A DNA stretch of 64,000 nucleotides from Eubacterium callanderi (GCF_900142645.1 NZ_FRBP01000014.1:1-64000); one strand, 5' to 3'; shown: positions 26,609 through 36,218, counted from the first letter of the stretch. Notes: generated by a model from the sequence alone, not told the origin. Numbers and translations: made by a program.

Positions 26609-27244
26609 ATGGCCGACCCATCAAACCCAAAACAAGCCCAGGATAACCGGGCCTTTAATGAAATGCTCAAGTCTGCAAAAAAGCGGCTGGAACAGCGTCC
26701 GCCGGATGACCTTGCCCGCAAAGCAGGCGTTATCTTTGCTCCGAAGGACGCGGTTTTCACGGTCCCCAGCCTTGGATGCACCTACACCATCACTTATCCA
26801 GGATTTGAATGTAAGGAGGCCATCGACGAGTGGTTTCACCTTGTTCTGCTCCACTATATGGATCTGGCGGACGAAACACCAGTTTCCGACGCCTTTGTTC
26901 CCTTTGCCGACCAGCAGGAGGGCCTGATCCGCGGCACTAAGTTTGACCACACTGCCGCGCAGGCCCTGCGCGCCTTTCTTACAGGCAGACGGCCTGAGCA
27001 GGTGAAAGCCGCCCTCCAGAAACTGGACGCGGCCTTTGTGCCGTCAAACGCAGACCTCTGCGCTGTCCTTCCATTTCTTCCCTTTTACCCCATCGCGCTA
27101 AAGATCTGGTTTGACGATGATGAGTTTCCACCCGAGGGTAAGCTGCTGCTGAGCAAAAGCGCCTCCCACTATCTGACCATTGAGGACGCGGTTGTGGCAG
27201 GTGAGTTCATTTTGAGGGAATTGGAGACTGCGTTTGTCTCTTAA
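26609..27244 (+). CDS. DUF3786 domain protein
   Basis: 211 aa after AAGGGGG-type ribosome-binding site. The pattern LGCTYTITYPGF, then LLHYMDLADETPVSDAFVPFAD, then FLPFYPIALKIWFDDDEFPPEGKLLLSKSASHYLTIEDA is that of DUF3786. This family is frequent in acetogens and other anaerobes, often near corrinoid or one-carbon genes, and its biochemical role is unknown. It is monocistronic with its own promoter and terminator and has no membrane segment. Confidence 0.75.
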   Translation: MADPSNPKQAQDNRAFNEMLKSAKKRLEQRPPDDLARKAGVIFAPKDAVFTVPSLGCTYTITYPGFECKEAIDEWFHLVLLHYMDLADETPVSDAFVPFADQQEGLIRGTKFDHTAAQALRAFLTGRRPEQVKAALQKLDAAFVPSNADLCAVLPFLPFYPIALKIWFDDDEFPPEGKLLLSKSASHYLTIEDAVVAGEFILRELETAFVS

Positions 27245-27246
27245 AT

Positions 27247-27276
27247 AAAAAGCGGATCGGGTTTGATCCGCTTTTT
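27247..27276. terminator. bidirectional terminator
   Basis: AAAAAGCGGATC/GATCCGCTTTTT stem between two convergent genes, with A and T runs on both sides. Confidence 0.8.
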
Positions 27277-27277
27277 A

Positions 27278-27895
27278 TTATGCGGCATCACGATAAGTAT
27301 TAAACTCAAAGGTCAGGCGGGTTTTTAATTTTGAAGGAAAATCCAGGTGAAGATTCTCGATTATAACGCCATTCTCCTTGTATTTCCCCCTTTTAACCGC
27401 CGTTATTGCCTCATCCTTGGAAAAATTAGGTGCAACTGGCTTAACAATGTATTCAATGATTTGTGCTGCAATGTTCTGGTCTGCCTCAATTTTCTGTTCA
27501 CTTTGGGCTTCTATTGTTGCCTCTACGATCAAACTTCGCTGGGTATTCCAGTCATTCTCAATTCCGCCATTCTTGATCGCAACCTGGTAATTGCTGACAT
27601 TATCTCCCAGCACCTCGTTGGGCAGCAACAGGGATGCACTATATTCTGAATCAAATTTCAAAGCATTTTCTAAATACGCGTTGGGATAATACTGTTGAAA
27701 TTGTTTTTGATAATACACGATGGCTATCTCTTTATTGGCCTCCCCCTGCTGAACCAGTTCCTGGTATTGCTCCTGCTGCTTTGCCTGCTTTCTGGGTCCA
27801 AGAATAAACAGGCTGACAAAAATAAACAGCATCAGCAAAAACACAATCCCAGCCAAAACATAGATACTGACAGCGAGGACTTTTTCTTTTTTCAT
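27278..27895 (-). CDS. membrane-anchored hypothetical protein
   Basis: 205 aa. One strongly hydrophobic segment at about 8-33 (VSIYVLAGIVFLLMLFIFVSLFIL) is followed by a charged coiled region and a mainly polar outer domain (NYQVAIKNGGIENDWNTQRS). No family is recognised. It is probably a type II membrane protein with its C-terminal domain outside. It is monocistronic. Confidence 0.6.
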   Translation of the reverse strand: MKKEKVLAVSIYVLAGIVFLLMLFIFVSLFILGPRKQAKQQEQYQELVQQGEANKEIAIVYYQKQFQQYYPNAYLENALKFDSEYSASLLLPNEVLGDNVSNYQVAIKNGGIENDWNTQRSLIVEATIEAQSEQKIEADQNIAAQIIEYIVKPVAPNFSKDEAITAVKRGKYKENGVIIENLHLDFPSKLKTRLTFEFNTYRDAA

Positions 27896-28103
27896 TGCAG
27901 CAACCTCCAGTAAATTTCTTACATATCCTTGCCCGCGGTTCGTTTTGTCATTTTTCCTTTATGCTATTCTTTTTATGATTATAACATGATTTTCTTAGAT
28001 GCTGGACTTTTTTCAAATATGTATATTTTGATTTTTTTGAAAAACTTAATGAAAACGGGTAAAAAAATAACAGGCTCGAAAGCCTGTCTGTTTGCTGTAT
28101 ATA

Positions 28104-28180
28104 TGGCGTGCCACGAGGGATTCGAACCCCCGACCTTTCGGTTCGTAGCCGAACGCTCTATCCAGCTGAGCTAGTGGCAC
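28104..28180 (-). tRNA. tRNA-Arg (anticodon ACG)
   Basis: 77 nt with encoded CCA. Acceptor GTGCCAC pairs with GTGGCAC. The D-arm has TAGCTCAGCTGGATAGAGC. The anticodon stem TTCGG/CCGAA encloses CTACGAA, and the T-arm has GGTTCGAATCC. It decodes CGU/CGC/CGA through A34 modified to inosine. Confidence 0.97.
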
Positions 28181-28301
28181 GCATTGTGAGCACCTGTCGT
28201 GCTTACCTTTCATATTATAACAGCTTTCCAAAAGATTGCAAGTCTTTTTTGAAAAAAGTTTTAAAAAATTTCAAGCAGCGCGTATTTTGCCGCTAAAATC
28301 C

Positions 28302-29921
28302 TTATGGACGTCTTTCGTCCTTTTCCTCCTGCATTTTCAGCTTGAGGGTGGTAGCCTTGGCGACGGCCTTTACGCGGGTCTCAATATAGCGCTCACGCCA
28401 GCCGATTTTTTCCACAATGTCATCGCAGAATACCTGGACGCTAATGTCTGGGGCGCCCTGCGCCTTCGCGGCGGCGGCGGCCCGGGCTTCGGTTTCCTGC
28501 TTCACAAAGTCTACGGCTTCGGCTTTATCTTTAAAGCTCCGGCACTGGCCCGCCACATGGGCCACATAACCGTCGTTTTCCTCGTCGGGGCGCACCAGTG
28601 CGGTCACGCGCTCCTCGACGGCGGCCATGGCTGCGCCCACAGCGTTGGCGACCTCGTAATGCTCTGGGACAATGACCGTGCAGCCTGTTTCCTCGTGAAT
28701 TTTCTCATACCAGGTTTTGGCCGGTGCCCCGATGGCGATGATGGGGACCGGATGCGCCTCGTACAGGCTGAGCACCTCTGTCCTGATGGTTTCCAGTATC
28801 TGCGCTGCGGCCTCGTCGACGTAGGCGTCGGGGGCTTTATCGGTCTGGGCGTCCACAGCGCCGACGACCAGCTCACGGTCCCAGCCCTCAAAATCTCCGG
28901 TGTAGTGCAGCAGATCGGTGGGGGTCAGCCCATCTCTGCCGCCGCGGCAGGCTGGCAGGACGCGCCGTCCTGTCAGGGTCGGGTGCCCGTCCACTGCGAT
29001 GATCTGCGTATCGCCGCCCAGGCCGCAGGTATTGATCTGGGCGGAGTCGATCTGAGTCTGCCAGTCGCCGACACGGGCGCCGATGGGCGCAAGGGTCAGG
29101 GTATTGTCTAAAACAATGCCGCTGTCGGTCGTGGTGCCGCCCATATCGACAACCACGCCGTCTCCGCAGCCTGCCAGACTCAGCGCGCCGATGATGCTGG
29201 CTGCCGGGCCGGACAGAATAGACTCGATGGGCTTTTCCCGTATAAAGGAAAGGCTGGCCAGATTGCCGTCGCCTTTCACCATATACACGGGCGCGTCAAT
29301 GCTCTGGTCGGCCAGCGTCACCTCCACCGCGCGGATAAAATCCTCGAGGATGGGGATCAGGCTGGCGTTGAGGACAGTGGTGACGGTTCGATCATGGAAG
29401 CCCAGCTGACTGCTGAGCTCGTGGCCGCAGACCACTGGCAGGGCGCACTGCTTTTTGATGATATCCTTGACGGCCAGCTCCTGGCTGGCGTTGCGCACGC
29501 TCATCATTCCGGACACGGCAAAGGCCTGCACCTGGGGCGCGATGGCTGCGCAGGCCTCAATGACCTGCGCCGTATCCAGCGGAATAACTTCCTTCCCCTT
29601 GATATTGACCTTCCCCTTGACCTGGGCCCTGTGCGCGTCGGGCAGCTCGCCCTTTGGCAGCTCGCCGATGATGATCAGGCCTGTGGGGCGCCCTTCGCCC
29701 TCGACAATGGCGTTGGTTGCCAGCGTGGTGGACAGCACTACCTTCTCGATGGTATCTGCCGGGTCAAGGCAAAGGCCGCGGATACTCTTACCGATACCGA
29801 CAGCCAGATTGTCTCTGGTGGTCGGTGATTTTGCTTTTTTCAGCACTTTCTTTGTTTTTTGTTCCAGTAAAACGGCGTCGGTATACGTTCCGCCGGTATC
29901 AATTCCTAATACTGTCTGCAT
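28302..29921 (-). CDS. hydantoinase/oxoprolinase-family ATPase-like protein
   Basis: 539 aa. The N-terminal HyuA-type ASKHA motif GIDTGGTYTDAVLLE is at 6-20, VVLSTTLATNAIVEGEGRP near 63, and the second phosphate motif VVDMGGTTTDSGIVLD near 255. It is shorter than HyuA or oxoprolinase A subunits (about 680 aa) and lacks their C-terminal domain, and no HyuB-like gene is adjacent. Similar stand-alone proteins occur around one-carbon methyltransferase loci of acetogens, where they are proposed as ATP-dependent activators. The substrate here is unknown. Confidence 0.82.
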   Translation of the reverse strand: MQTVLGIDTGGTYTDAVLLEQKTKKVLKKAKSPTTRDNLAVGIGKSIRGLCLDPADTIEKVVLSTTLATNAIVEGEGRPTGLIIIGELPKGELPDAHRAQVKGKVNIKGKEVIPLDTAQVIEACAAIAPQVQAFAVSGMMSVRNASQELAVKDIIKKQCALPVVCGHELSSQLGFHDRTVTTVLNASLIPILEDFIRAVEVTLADQSIDAPVYMVKGDGNLASLSFIREKPIESILSGPAASIIGALSLAGCGDGVVVDMGGTTTDSGIVLDNTLTLAPIGARVGDWQTQIDSAQINTCGLGGDTQIIAVDGHPTLTGRRVLPACRGGRDGLTPTDLLHYTGDFEGWDRELVVGAVDAQTDKAPDAYVDEAAAQILETIRTEVLSLYEAHPVPIIAIGAPAKTWYEKIHEETGCTVIVPEHYEVANAVGAAMAAVEERVTALVRPDEENDGYVAHVAGQCRSFKDKAEAVDFVKQETEARAAAAAKAQGAPDISVQVFCDDIVEKIGWRERYIETRVKAVAKATTLKLKMQEEKDERRP

Positions 29922-30089
29922 CGAAATTTCCTTCCTGTCTTAAAACCTGTCTGTGATGAACCCATTATAACAAATATCCGCCTGGAAGTCTCTCCTGTTT
30001 CGCGTTCTTTCCACGCGCTTTTATCAGTGGCCTCTGGCCCTTTTCTGTGTTAAAATGATCTAAAACAAAACGAAAAGCAAGGAGTGCCT

Positions 30090-31127
30090 ATGTATCCCAC
30101 CATCCAAAATATTTTTCTGCTGCAAACCGGCGGCACCATCGGCAGCGCCATTCATGACGGCTGCATTGACGTAGACCCTGAAAAGGGCGACGCCCTGATC
30201 CAGACTTACCTGAAAAGCGCGTCCCGGCTGGTCGATTTTGAGGTCAGCCGTCCATTTACCATTCTGAGCGAAAACCTGGTGCCCGCCCACTGGTCCCAGA
30301 TCATAGATGCCCTGAAAACCGTTGATTTTGACCGGTACAAGGGTATTATCGTGACACACGGCTCCGATACCCTGCCCTACACAGCGGCGGCTTTAAGCTA
30401 CTTTTTTAATACCACACCCATTCCCATTGTGCTGGTCTGCTCGAACCATCCCCTGGGCCACCCTGAGAGCAATGCCCTGCCCAATTTCAGCGGCGCGGTA
30501 GATTTTATCCTGAACACCGGCCTGCCAGGCATTTTTACCGTCTATGAAAATAAAGACGGCAAAACGCAGATCCATCTGGGGACACGGCTTCTGGAGGCGG
30601 ACTGGATCAACGACAATTTTCTGAGCTTTGGCGGACGTCCCTTTGCTGTCAATGACCGTCACTGCCTGTCTCACGGAAACGCGCGTCTTAGCCCGTCCAT
30701 GGACGCCTTAAAGAAACGCGCGCACCACACCGGCTGGGTATCCACACCAGTTTTTACCGAGAAGGTGCTGGCTCTGCGCGTTTACCCGGGCATGGATTAC
30801 CGTTATATTGATCTGGGCACCACGCCGCCGGCCGCGGTTCTCCACGCCCTCTACCACTCAGCCACCGGCAATGCTGAGGGCCCTGGCGGCGCTTCTCTGG
30901 CCGATTTCATCGCCAGCCATCCGTCGGTCGACCACTACCTGATCTCTTTTAAAAACGCCCAAGGCGACCTCTACGCCACTGGCCACGACCTGATCGGGCG
31001 GGGCGGCATTCCGCTGGAAAACATTTCCTTTGAGGCTGCGGTCACCAAGCTTTATTTTGCCTATAACCAGAAAGAAACCAATCCAGTGGCCTATATGCGC
31101 GCTGAACGCTTCTTTGAGTTCGTGTAA
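30090..31127 (+). CDS. L-asparaginase family protein
   Basis: 345 aa from ATG at 30090, five bases after AAGGAG; an in-frame GTG at 30084 overlaps that ribosome-binding site and is unlikely. The N-terminal LLQTGGTIGS gives the nucleophile Thr and VTHGSDTLPYTA gives the second Thr-Asp pair. The C-terminal half is more diverged than in AnsA (GTTPPAAVLHALYHSATGNAEGPGG matches the family's second domain). No signal peptide, so cytoplasmic. It hydrolyses asparagine or a related amide. It stands alone between two other promoters. Confidence 0.88.
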   Translation: MYPTIQNIFLLQTGGTIGSAIHDGCIDVDPEKGDALIQTYLKSASRLVDFEVSRPFTILSENLVPAHWSQIIDALKTVDFDRYKGIIVTHGSDTLPYTAAALSYFFNTTPIPIVLVCSNHPLGHPESNALPNFSGAVDFILNTGLPGIFTVYENKDGKTQIHLGTRLLEADWINDNFLSFGGRPFAVNDRHCLSHGNARLSPSMDALKKRAHHTGWVSTPVFTEKVLALRVYPGMDYRYIDLGTTPPAAVLHALYHSATGNAEGPGGASLADFIASHPSVDHYLISFKNAQGDLYATGHDLIGRGGIPLENISFEAAVTKLYFAYNQKETNPVAYMRAERFFEFV

Positions 31128-31230
31128 ATTAAAATAATTCGCATTTAGCAAAAATTTGCATTTATCTTTTCTGTTTTTCGTTATAAAATAAGGATATATA
31201 TTAAGGTAACGAATTTAGGAGGTAATATAA

Positions 31231-32700
31231 ATGTACGATGTTGTCATAATCGGTGCTGGAATCATCGGAACGAGCATTGCCCGTGAGCTCTCCCGCTATG
31301 ATCTCAAAATCGCCCTGCTTGAAAAGGAAAACGATGTGTCTATGGGCTCCACCAAAGCAAATTCTGCCATTGTCCACGGCGGCTACGCCGAAGCCCACGC
31401 CAAGCTCAAAGGCCGCGTGTGCTACCAGGGCCGCAGGCAGTTTGAAAAACTGAATGAGGAGCTGAATTTTGGCTTTGCGCCCATCGGCTCGCTGGTGCTT
31501 GCCTTTGAGGAAGAACAGAAAAAGGGGCTGGAGGACCTGCTTGAAAACGGACGCCTCAACGGCCTCCCAGACCTTGAAATTCTGGACCACGACGCCATTA
31601 TGGAAATTGAGCCAAATGTCAACCCTGAGGTCAAGTACGCGCTGTACTGTAAGGGCGCTGGCGTCTGCTCACCCTACGAAATGGCCATCGCTCTGGCCGA
31701 AAACGCCGTGGCCAACGGTGTGGAGCTCTACCTTGAAACCCCTGTAAAAGCCATCGAACAGACCAAAACCGGCTTTGACGTCATCGCCGGTGACGACCAG
31801 GTCTTTAACACCCGCTACGTGGTCAACGCTGCCGGGCTGTACTCGGACAAAATCGCCGCTATGGTGGGCCTGAATGACTTCCAGATCCTCCCGCGCTCCG
31901 GCGAGTATCTGCTCATGGTGCGCGGCTCCGGCTCTGCCATCAACCAGGTGCTGTTCCAGATGCCGACTAAGATGGGCAAGGGCATTCTGGTCACTCCGAC
32001 CTATCACGGCAATCTGCTCATTGGCCCGGACGCTGTCAATGAGGAGAGCGTTGACCGCGATACCCACGCCGAGCGCCTTCTGAAAATTTTCAAGGAGGCG
32101 ACACTGACCACGGACAAGCTGAACATCAAGCAGTTTATCCGCAGCTTTACAGGCGTGCGGGCGGTCAGTACCACTGACGACTTTATCATTGAGGAAAGCC
32201 GTGTGCCGCATTTCATCAACGTTGCCGGTATCCAGTCGCCGGGTATCACCTCCTCACCGGCCATCGCTCAGATGGTCGCCGGGATACTGAAGGACGCTGG
32301 CCTTGCGCTAAAGGAAGACCCAAGCTTCAACCCCCACCGCGATCCCATCATCACCAAGAAGGAACTGGCGCCCATGAAGGAAATCCTGCCGCTTTTAGAT
32401 TTGCCGCTGGGCGATCCAGAGCGCATGGTCTGCCGCTGCGAACAGGTTACCGAGGCGACCATTTTAGACGCCATGCACCGCGGTATTCCTGTCACCACCA
32501 TTGATGGCATCAAACGCCGTACCCGTGCGGGTATGGGCTGGTGCCAGGGCACCTTCTGCCGGCCGCGTGTCGCTGAGGTTATGTCGAAGGAGCTGGGCTA
32601 CGAAATTGACCCGGGCTTTGACATTGAGCACAGTGGGGTCAACCGCATCGGCAAAAATGAAATTGTCGCTTACATCGAAGCGCACATGAACGACGAATAA
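31231..32700 (+). CDS. GlpA-like FAD oxidoreductase with BFD [2Fe-2S] domain
   Basis: 489 aa after AGGAGG. Residues 4-30 are a Rossmann FAD-binding motif (VVIIGAGIIGTSIARELS), and a DAO fold runs to about 370. The C-terminal BFD-like domain has CRCE near 397 and CQGTFC near 440, four Cys for a [2Fe-2S] cluster. This is the architecture of anaerobic glycerol-3-phosphate dehydrogenase subunit A and clostridial relatives. No GlpB, GlpC or glycerol kinase gene lies nearby, so the substrate could be glycerol 3-phosphate or another 2-hydroxy compound. Confidence 0.85.
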   Translation: MYDVVIIGAGIIGTSIARELSRYDLKIALLEKENDVSMGSTKANSAIVHGGYAEAHAKLKGRVCYQGRRQFEKLNEELNFGFAPIGSLVLAFEEEQKKGLEDLLENGRLNGLPDLEILDHDAIMEIEPNVNPEVKYALYCKGAGVCSPYEMAIALAENAVANGVELYLETPVKAIEQTKTGFDVIAGDDQVFNTRYVVNAAGLYSDKIAAMVGLNDFQILPRSGEYLLMVRGSGSAINQVLFQMPTKMGKGILVTPTYHGNLLIGPDAVNEESVDRDTHAERLLKIFKEATLTTDKLNIKQFIRSFTGVRAVSTTDDFIIEESRVPHFINVAGIQSPGITSSPAIAQMVAGILKDAGLALKEDPSFNPHRDPIITKKELAPMKEILPLLDLPLGDPERMVCRCEQVTEATILDAMHRGIPVTTIDGIKRRTRAGMGWCQGTFCRPRVAEVMSKELGYEIDPGFDIEHSGVNRIGKNEIVAYIEAHMNDE

Positions 32701-32738
32701 GCCTGCGTACAGCGCAGTGAAGCTTATATTATAAGTCA

Positions 32739-32775
32739 AAAAAACGGTACGGTCCAAAAGACCGTACCGTTTTTT
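32739..32775. terminator. bidirectional terminator
   Basis: AAAAAACGGTACGGTC paired with its complement around an AAAA-containing loop, between the convergent oxidoreductase and the microprotein-1 gene. Confidence 0.85.
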
Positions 32776-32787
32776 GCTGATAACCTC

Positions 32788-32934
32788 TTAAACCATTAAA
32801 CTCATGACAAACTGAAAAACAGAATCCTCATTTTCATCCCAGAAGGATTGCATGATCTCCGTGTTTTCTTCTTTTTCAATGCCCTTTTCCACCTGGCCTT
32901 CCCAGGATTTAATTGCTTCTGATTTAATTTCCAT
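32788..32934 (-). CDS. methyltransferase-associated microprotein 1
   Basis: 48 aa. ATG at 32934 follows a perfect AGGAGG at 6-nt spacing; that site overlaps the stop codon of the UroD-like gene. It is acidic, with SWEGQVEKG early, EIMQSFW in the middle and FQFVMSLMV at the C-terminus. Two other proteins of this size and C-terminal pattern follow the other two UroD-like genes. No known family is recognised. The repeated pairing suggests a subunit, chaperone or regulator of the enzyme. Confidence 0.75.
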   Translation of the reverse strand: MEIKSEAIKSWEGQVEKGIEKEENTEIMQSFWDENEDSVFQFVMSLMV

Positions 32935-32944
32935 GATTTTCCTC

Positions 32945-34090
32945 CTATTTGTAAATGCCGTATTCGTGCACAAACTCGTTGACCGCGCGGAAGTTTTCTG
33001 CCTTAACGTCCTTGACGGTGAGCAGGGATTTATCCGTGGTAAAGAGGTAGCCGCCGTTCGGCGCTGCCTTGTCAATGATTTCCTTGGCGGTATCGACACA
33101 CTGCTGTACGGTGCCGGTTCTCAGGATGCTGAGCGGCATATTGCCCATGATACACATTTTCTTGCCCAGTTTTTCTTTGACCACGCCCAGGTCATCCTCT
33201 TCAAAATAGCCGATAACGCCCTTTGGCAGATCCTGAAGGAATTCGTAATAGCGGGTCCAGTTCTTTTCAAAGAATACCTGAATGGTGTAGCCTTCGCCCA
33301 CCAGCTCGTCGATAAGCGCTTTAAAGCTTGGCCAGTAGAGCTTCTCAAAGTCTTTTGTGCGCATGTAAGAAGGCATGTGCAGCGGCATGAAAATGGAGGC
33401 GCTGCCGCCCGGTGTCGGGTTGCTCAGACGGGCAAGCTTAGCCATGAGCGGTGTTGAAACCTCAGCCGCCTGGCGAATCTGCTCGGAATGCCGGCGGATA
33501 TCCATGGACGCGCCGCTGAAGCCGCGCAGCTGGTCTGCCACAAAGTCAAAGGGCGCTTCGGTGATACCGCGCCGCAGGTTTGGAACCCCGTATTTTTCAG
33601 CCACCATGTTATTGCCTGCCACAATTTTGCCCATGATGCGGTTATTGGCGTTGATGGCTCTCGCCCAGTTCAGGCCGCCCTCCATACCTTCTGCCGCCAG
33701 CGCCGGGTACAGTCTTGGCACGACCTTGTTGACAATGGTTTTATAGGGATCAGCGATGTATTCGTCATATTCCTCCGCCTCAAGGCCCGATACCTCTGGA
33801 TGCTGCACATAGCCGTTGCTGTCGTTGGGCACAAAGGATTTTGACTGCATGACTTTGTAGAACAGCGGAAAACGGCCCATATATCCGCCGCCGTCAAAAT
33901 AAAAGTCCTCATAAACCCTGGAATAGGCCTCCGCGATGCGGTCCACGTTCCAGAGGGCTTCCTTCATGTCAAAGCCCGCGTACTCGATGGCAAAGGTCGG
34001 ATCGACCTTACAGATGACCGGAATGCGGTCCGGTTGTTCAAGATTGACTGCCTTCTGGCATCTTTCCAAGCTTTCCTGATATTTACTCAT
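32945..34090 (-). CDS. UroD-family methyltransferase-like protein 1
   Basis: 381 aa with the UroD/MtaA-type TIM-barrel pattern: PDRIPVICKVDPTFAIEYAGF near 20, YVQHPEV near 93, ADPYKTIVNKVVPRLYP near 112, FMPLHMPSYM near 235 and the late APNGGYLFTTDKSLL. In corrinoid-dependent MtaA/MtbA enzymes the equivalent stretch carries an H-x-C zinc motif. Here it is PLHMP with no Cys, so a thiol acceptor such as coenzyme M is unlikely. A methyl transfer between a methoxylated or methylamine-like substrate and a corrinoid protein is possible but unproven. Divergent from a TetR gene and followed by microprotein 1. Confidence 0.8.
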   Translation of the reverse strand: MSKYQESLERCQKAVNLEQPDRIPVICKVDPTFAIEYAGFDMKEALWNVDRIAEAYSRVYEDFYFDGGGYMGRFPLFYKVMQSKSFVPNDSNGYVQHPEVSGLEAEEYDEYIADPYKTIVNKVVPRLYPALAAEGMEGGLNWARAINANNRIMGKIVAGNNMVAEKYGVPNLRRGITEAPFDFVADQLRGFSGASMDIRRHSEQIRQAAEVSTPLMAKLARLSNPTPGGSASIFMPLHMPSYMRTKDFEKLYWPSFKALIDELVGEGYTIQVFFEKNWTRYYEFLQDLPKGVIGYFEEDDLGVVKEKLGKKMCIMGNMPLSILRTGTVQQCVDTAKEIIDKAAPNGGYLFTTDKSLLTVKDVKAENFRAVNEFVHEYGIYK

Positions 34091-34172
34091 TTTACACCTC
34101 TTAATGTTTATAATTATTTTTTTCCAAAATTGTCATCTTGTTTAAATTCATTCGCAGACATAAAGCTTGTTC

Positions 34173-34184
34173 TTTCCCGGGAAA
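34173..34184. promoter_or_regulatory. candidate TetR operator
   Basis: TTTCCCGGGAAA, a perfect 12-bp palindrome in the gap between the divergent UroD-like 1 and TetR 1 genes. Size and place fit an operator, but no promoter overlap was resolved. Confidence 0.35.
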
Positions 34185-34226
34185 TATGATATTCTAATGA
34201 GACATCTTATGAAAAGGAGCCGCTTT

Positions 34227-34874
34227 ATGTACGAAAAAGGGGTTCAAACCCGTAACATGATCTATCAAACTGCCAAGCAGTTATTCTATGACAAAGGCTA
34301 CGAAAAGACCAAAATCAAGGAGATTGCGGACACCGCTGAGGTCCCCATCGGCCTTTTTACCTATTATTTCAAAACCAAGGATAAGATTGTTCAGCACATT
34401 TACTCTGAGTTTTTCACCCAGATCAGCCTCCGCATCACCGAAGCCACAAAGGACGGTCTGGACAATTCCATTCTGCGGCACGCCATTCTGTCCTGGATCT
34501 ATTATGAGATTATCTTCAGCGATGCGAACAACCGCCGTTTTTACTATGAAAATCTCAAGAAAACCTCCAATTACCGGATTATGAACAAGACCGCGTCCCA
34601 GACCTACCGCCGCTACGTGGAGGACTTCAATGTCGTGATCTCCGACCACGATTTCCAGAACCTCCTGTACCTCGATTTTGGCGCCCGGCGGGAGTATTTC
34701 CTGAATTATTTTGAAAAGCCTCTGGACGACACCACCGATGATGTGATTTTTCTCATCAACGGCGTTCTTCCCAGGCTGCTCGGCATCGACCAGAACACCA
34801 TCACCACCATGCTCTACAAAGGCATCAATACTGCTAAAACCATCCAATACGATGATATTCACTTCCTTGTATGA
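34227..34874 (+). CDS. TetR-family regulator 1
   Basis: 215 aa from the ATG with AAGGAG 7 nt upstream. The helix-turn-helix is at about 8-52 (TAKQLFYDKGYEKTKIKEIADTAEV and TYYFKTKDKI). The ligand domain carries DFGARREYFLNY, also found in TetR 2 at 42695-43345. It is divergent from the UroD-like 1 gene and probably controls that gene in response to its substrate. Confidence 0.85.
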   Translation: MYEKGVQTRNMIYQTAKQLFYDKGYEKTKIKEIADTAEVPIGLFTYYFKTKDKIVQHIYSEFFTQISLRITEATKDGLDNSILRHAILSWIYYEIIFSDANNRRFYYENLKKTSNYRIMNKTASQTYRRYVEDFNVVISDHDFQNLLYLDFGARREYFLNYFEKPLDDTTDDVIFLINGVLPRLLGIDQNTITTMLYKGINTAKTIQYDDIHFLV

Positions 34875-34904
34875 AGGAGGGCTGCCAAAGCAACAAAATT
34901 TTAA

Positions 34905-34975
34905 GAGACGGAGCCTTTTACCGCAGCGCCCGGACCTTTTTCCTTATCTGGATAAAAGGCGCAGTCTCGAGCCGC
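34905..34975 (+). repeat. dispersed hairpin repeat, copy A
   Basis: GACGGAGCCTTTTACC, then a hairpin centred on TTATCTGGATAA inside GCGCC/GGCGC arms, then GCAGTCTCGAGC. Related copies are at 57040-57091 (minus), 57277-57320 and, for the first block, 61000-61020. All are intergenic. Confidence 0.6.
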
Positions 34976-34995
34976 GCCACTTCTTTGATTGACCG

Positions 34996-35017
34996 CAGCC
35001 CGCCGGGCTGTTTTTTT
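34996..35017 (+). terminator. terminator after TetR 1
   Basis: CAGCCC/GGGCTG stem with a short loop and T7 on the plus strand. Confidence 0.7.
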
Positions 35018-36218
35018 ATTCCTCGGCCTTTTTGGCGTTTTTGGCTGCCAGCAGGACCAGTATTCCCAGAAGCGGACCTGCCGCCATGGCGACCCAGACC
35101 GACGCGAAGCTGCCAGTGCTGTCCGACATGAAGCCGAATACCAGCGGACCGATAAGAGACGCCAGCTGGAACATGACATTGGTAAAGCCTGTGGCCGTGG
35201 CCGAAAAGGCTGCGCCGGAATAGTCAATGACAATGGCGTTGAGATGCGGGTTGGCCGTGTAAGAGAAAAAGCCAAACAAAAAGCCGGTCAGCATCAGAGC
35301 GCCCACGCTGGTCTGCAGCCCAAAGACAATGGTCATCACGATCAGCACCAGGTAACAGCCCATGATAAATTTACGGCGGTCCAGATGGAACTTGTCAACG
35401 ATCAGGCCGGATACCACAGAAGCGATAATACCGCCCGCGCTGTAGAGCATCATGACCTGGCCGGCCACAGAGCTTTCAATCCCGAGAGAGCCCATATAGG
35501 CGTTTGCCCAGGTCGCGGTGCCAAGGGAAACCCACATCAGGCCAAAGCCTGCCAGACCCACAAGCACAACACCCTTATTTTTCAGAACATCGCCCAGGCT
35601 TGAGAAAAAACCAACCTTTGCGATCTGGCTTTTATCCACCTTTTCGCTTTTAACCAAAACAAAAACTAAAACGGCAATAATCATGGCGATAATGCCGATC
35701 ACTCTGAAAGCGCCCTGCCAGCCCATGCTGCTCAGCAGAACTGGTCCAAGATAATTGCTTAAGAGTAATCCGGCTGTGGGGCCGACAAGCAAAATACCAA
35801 AGGCCATACTTCTCTCGTTTGGTTTGAAATATTTGCTGATCATTTTTCCGCAGCAGGCCATGATACAGCCCGCGCCAAGACCGGTCGCCACCCTCAGGGC
35901 AAAGCCCATCTCATAGGTTGTCATCATAGACAAGAAGAAGGTTGCCACGCCGCCAATCAAAAGCGAGATGGACATGACAAACTTGACGCCAAAGCGGTCT
36001 GCCAGCATACCGCCCGGAATCTGTGTGATCAGGTAACCGGTGTAAAAAGCCGACATATAAGCCCCTGCCTCGGTGGCCGACAGGCCAAATTCCTTACTCA
36101 TGGTAGGAATGAGCGGCGACCAGATAAACCGCGTCATAAAGGTGACAGTAAAACTGGCCAACAAAATAAATAACATAAACCAACGGAAACCAGAGCTTTC
36201 TTTTGCTGCTTTTTCCAT
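35016..36218 (-). CDS. MFS transporter
   Basis: 400 aa with about twelve membrane segments. The loop 2-3 motif GGMLADRFG is clear. The ATG at 36218 has GGAGGGG upstream; an in-frame TTG at 36230 is less likely. It most resembles the NNP/OFA-like and organic-anion branches of the MFS. Placed between methyltransferase genes, it may import the methylated substrate or export the product. The substrate is unknown. Confidence 0.85.
   Translation of the reverse strand: MEKAAKESSGFRWFMLFILLASFTVTFMTRFIWSPLIPTMSKEFGLSATEAGAYMSAFYTGYLITQIPGGMLADRFGVKFVMSISLLIGGVATFFLSMMTTYEMGFALRVATGLGAGCIMACCGKMISKYFKPNERSMAFGILLVGPTAGLLLSNYLGPVLLSSMGWQGAFRVIGIIAMIIAVLVFVLVKSEKVDKSQIAKVGFFSSLGDVLKNKGVVLVGLAGFGLMWVSLGTATWANAYMGSLGIESSVAGQVMMLYSAGGIIASVVSGLIVDKFHLDRRKFIMGCYLVLIVMTIVFGLQTSVGALMLTGFLFGFFSYTANPHLNAIVIDYSGAAFSATATGFTNVMFQLASLIGPLVFGFMSDSTGSFASVWVAMAAGPLLGILVLLAAKNAKKAEE

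Noticed and set aside
28236-29111. 291-codon plus-strand ORF opposite the hydantoinase-like gene
   Set aside because: Shadow of a clear ASKHA-family gene; composition is typical of antisense frames (Gly/Cys/His-rich).
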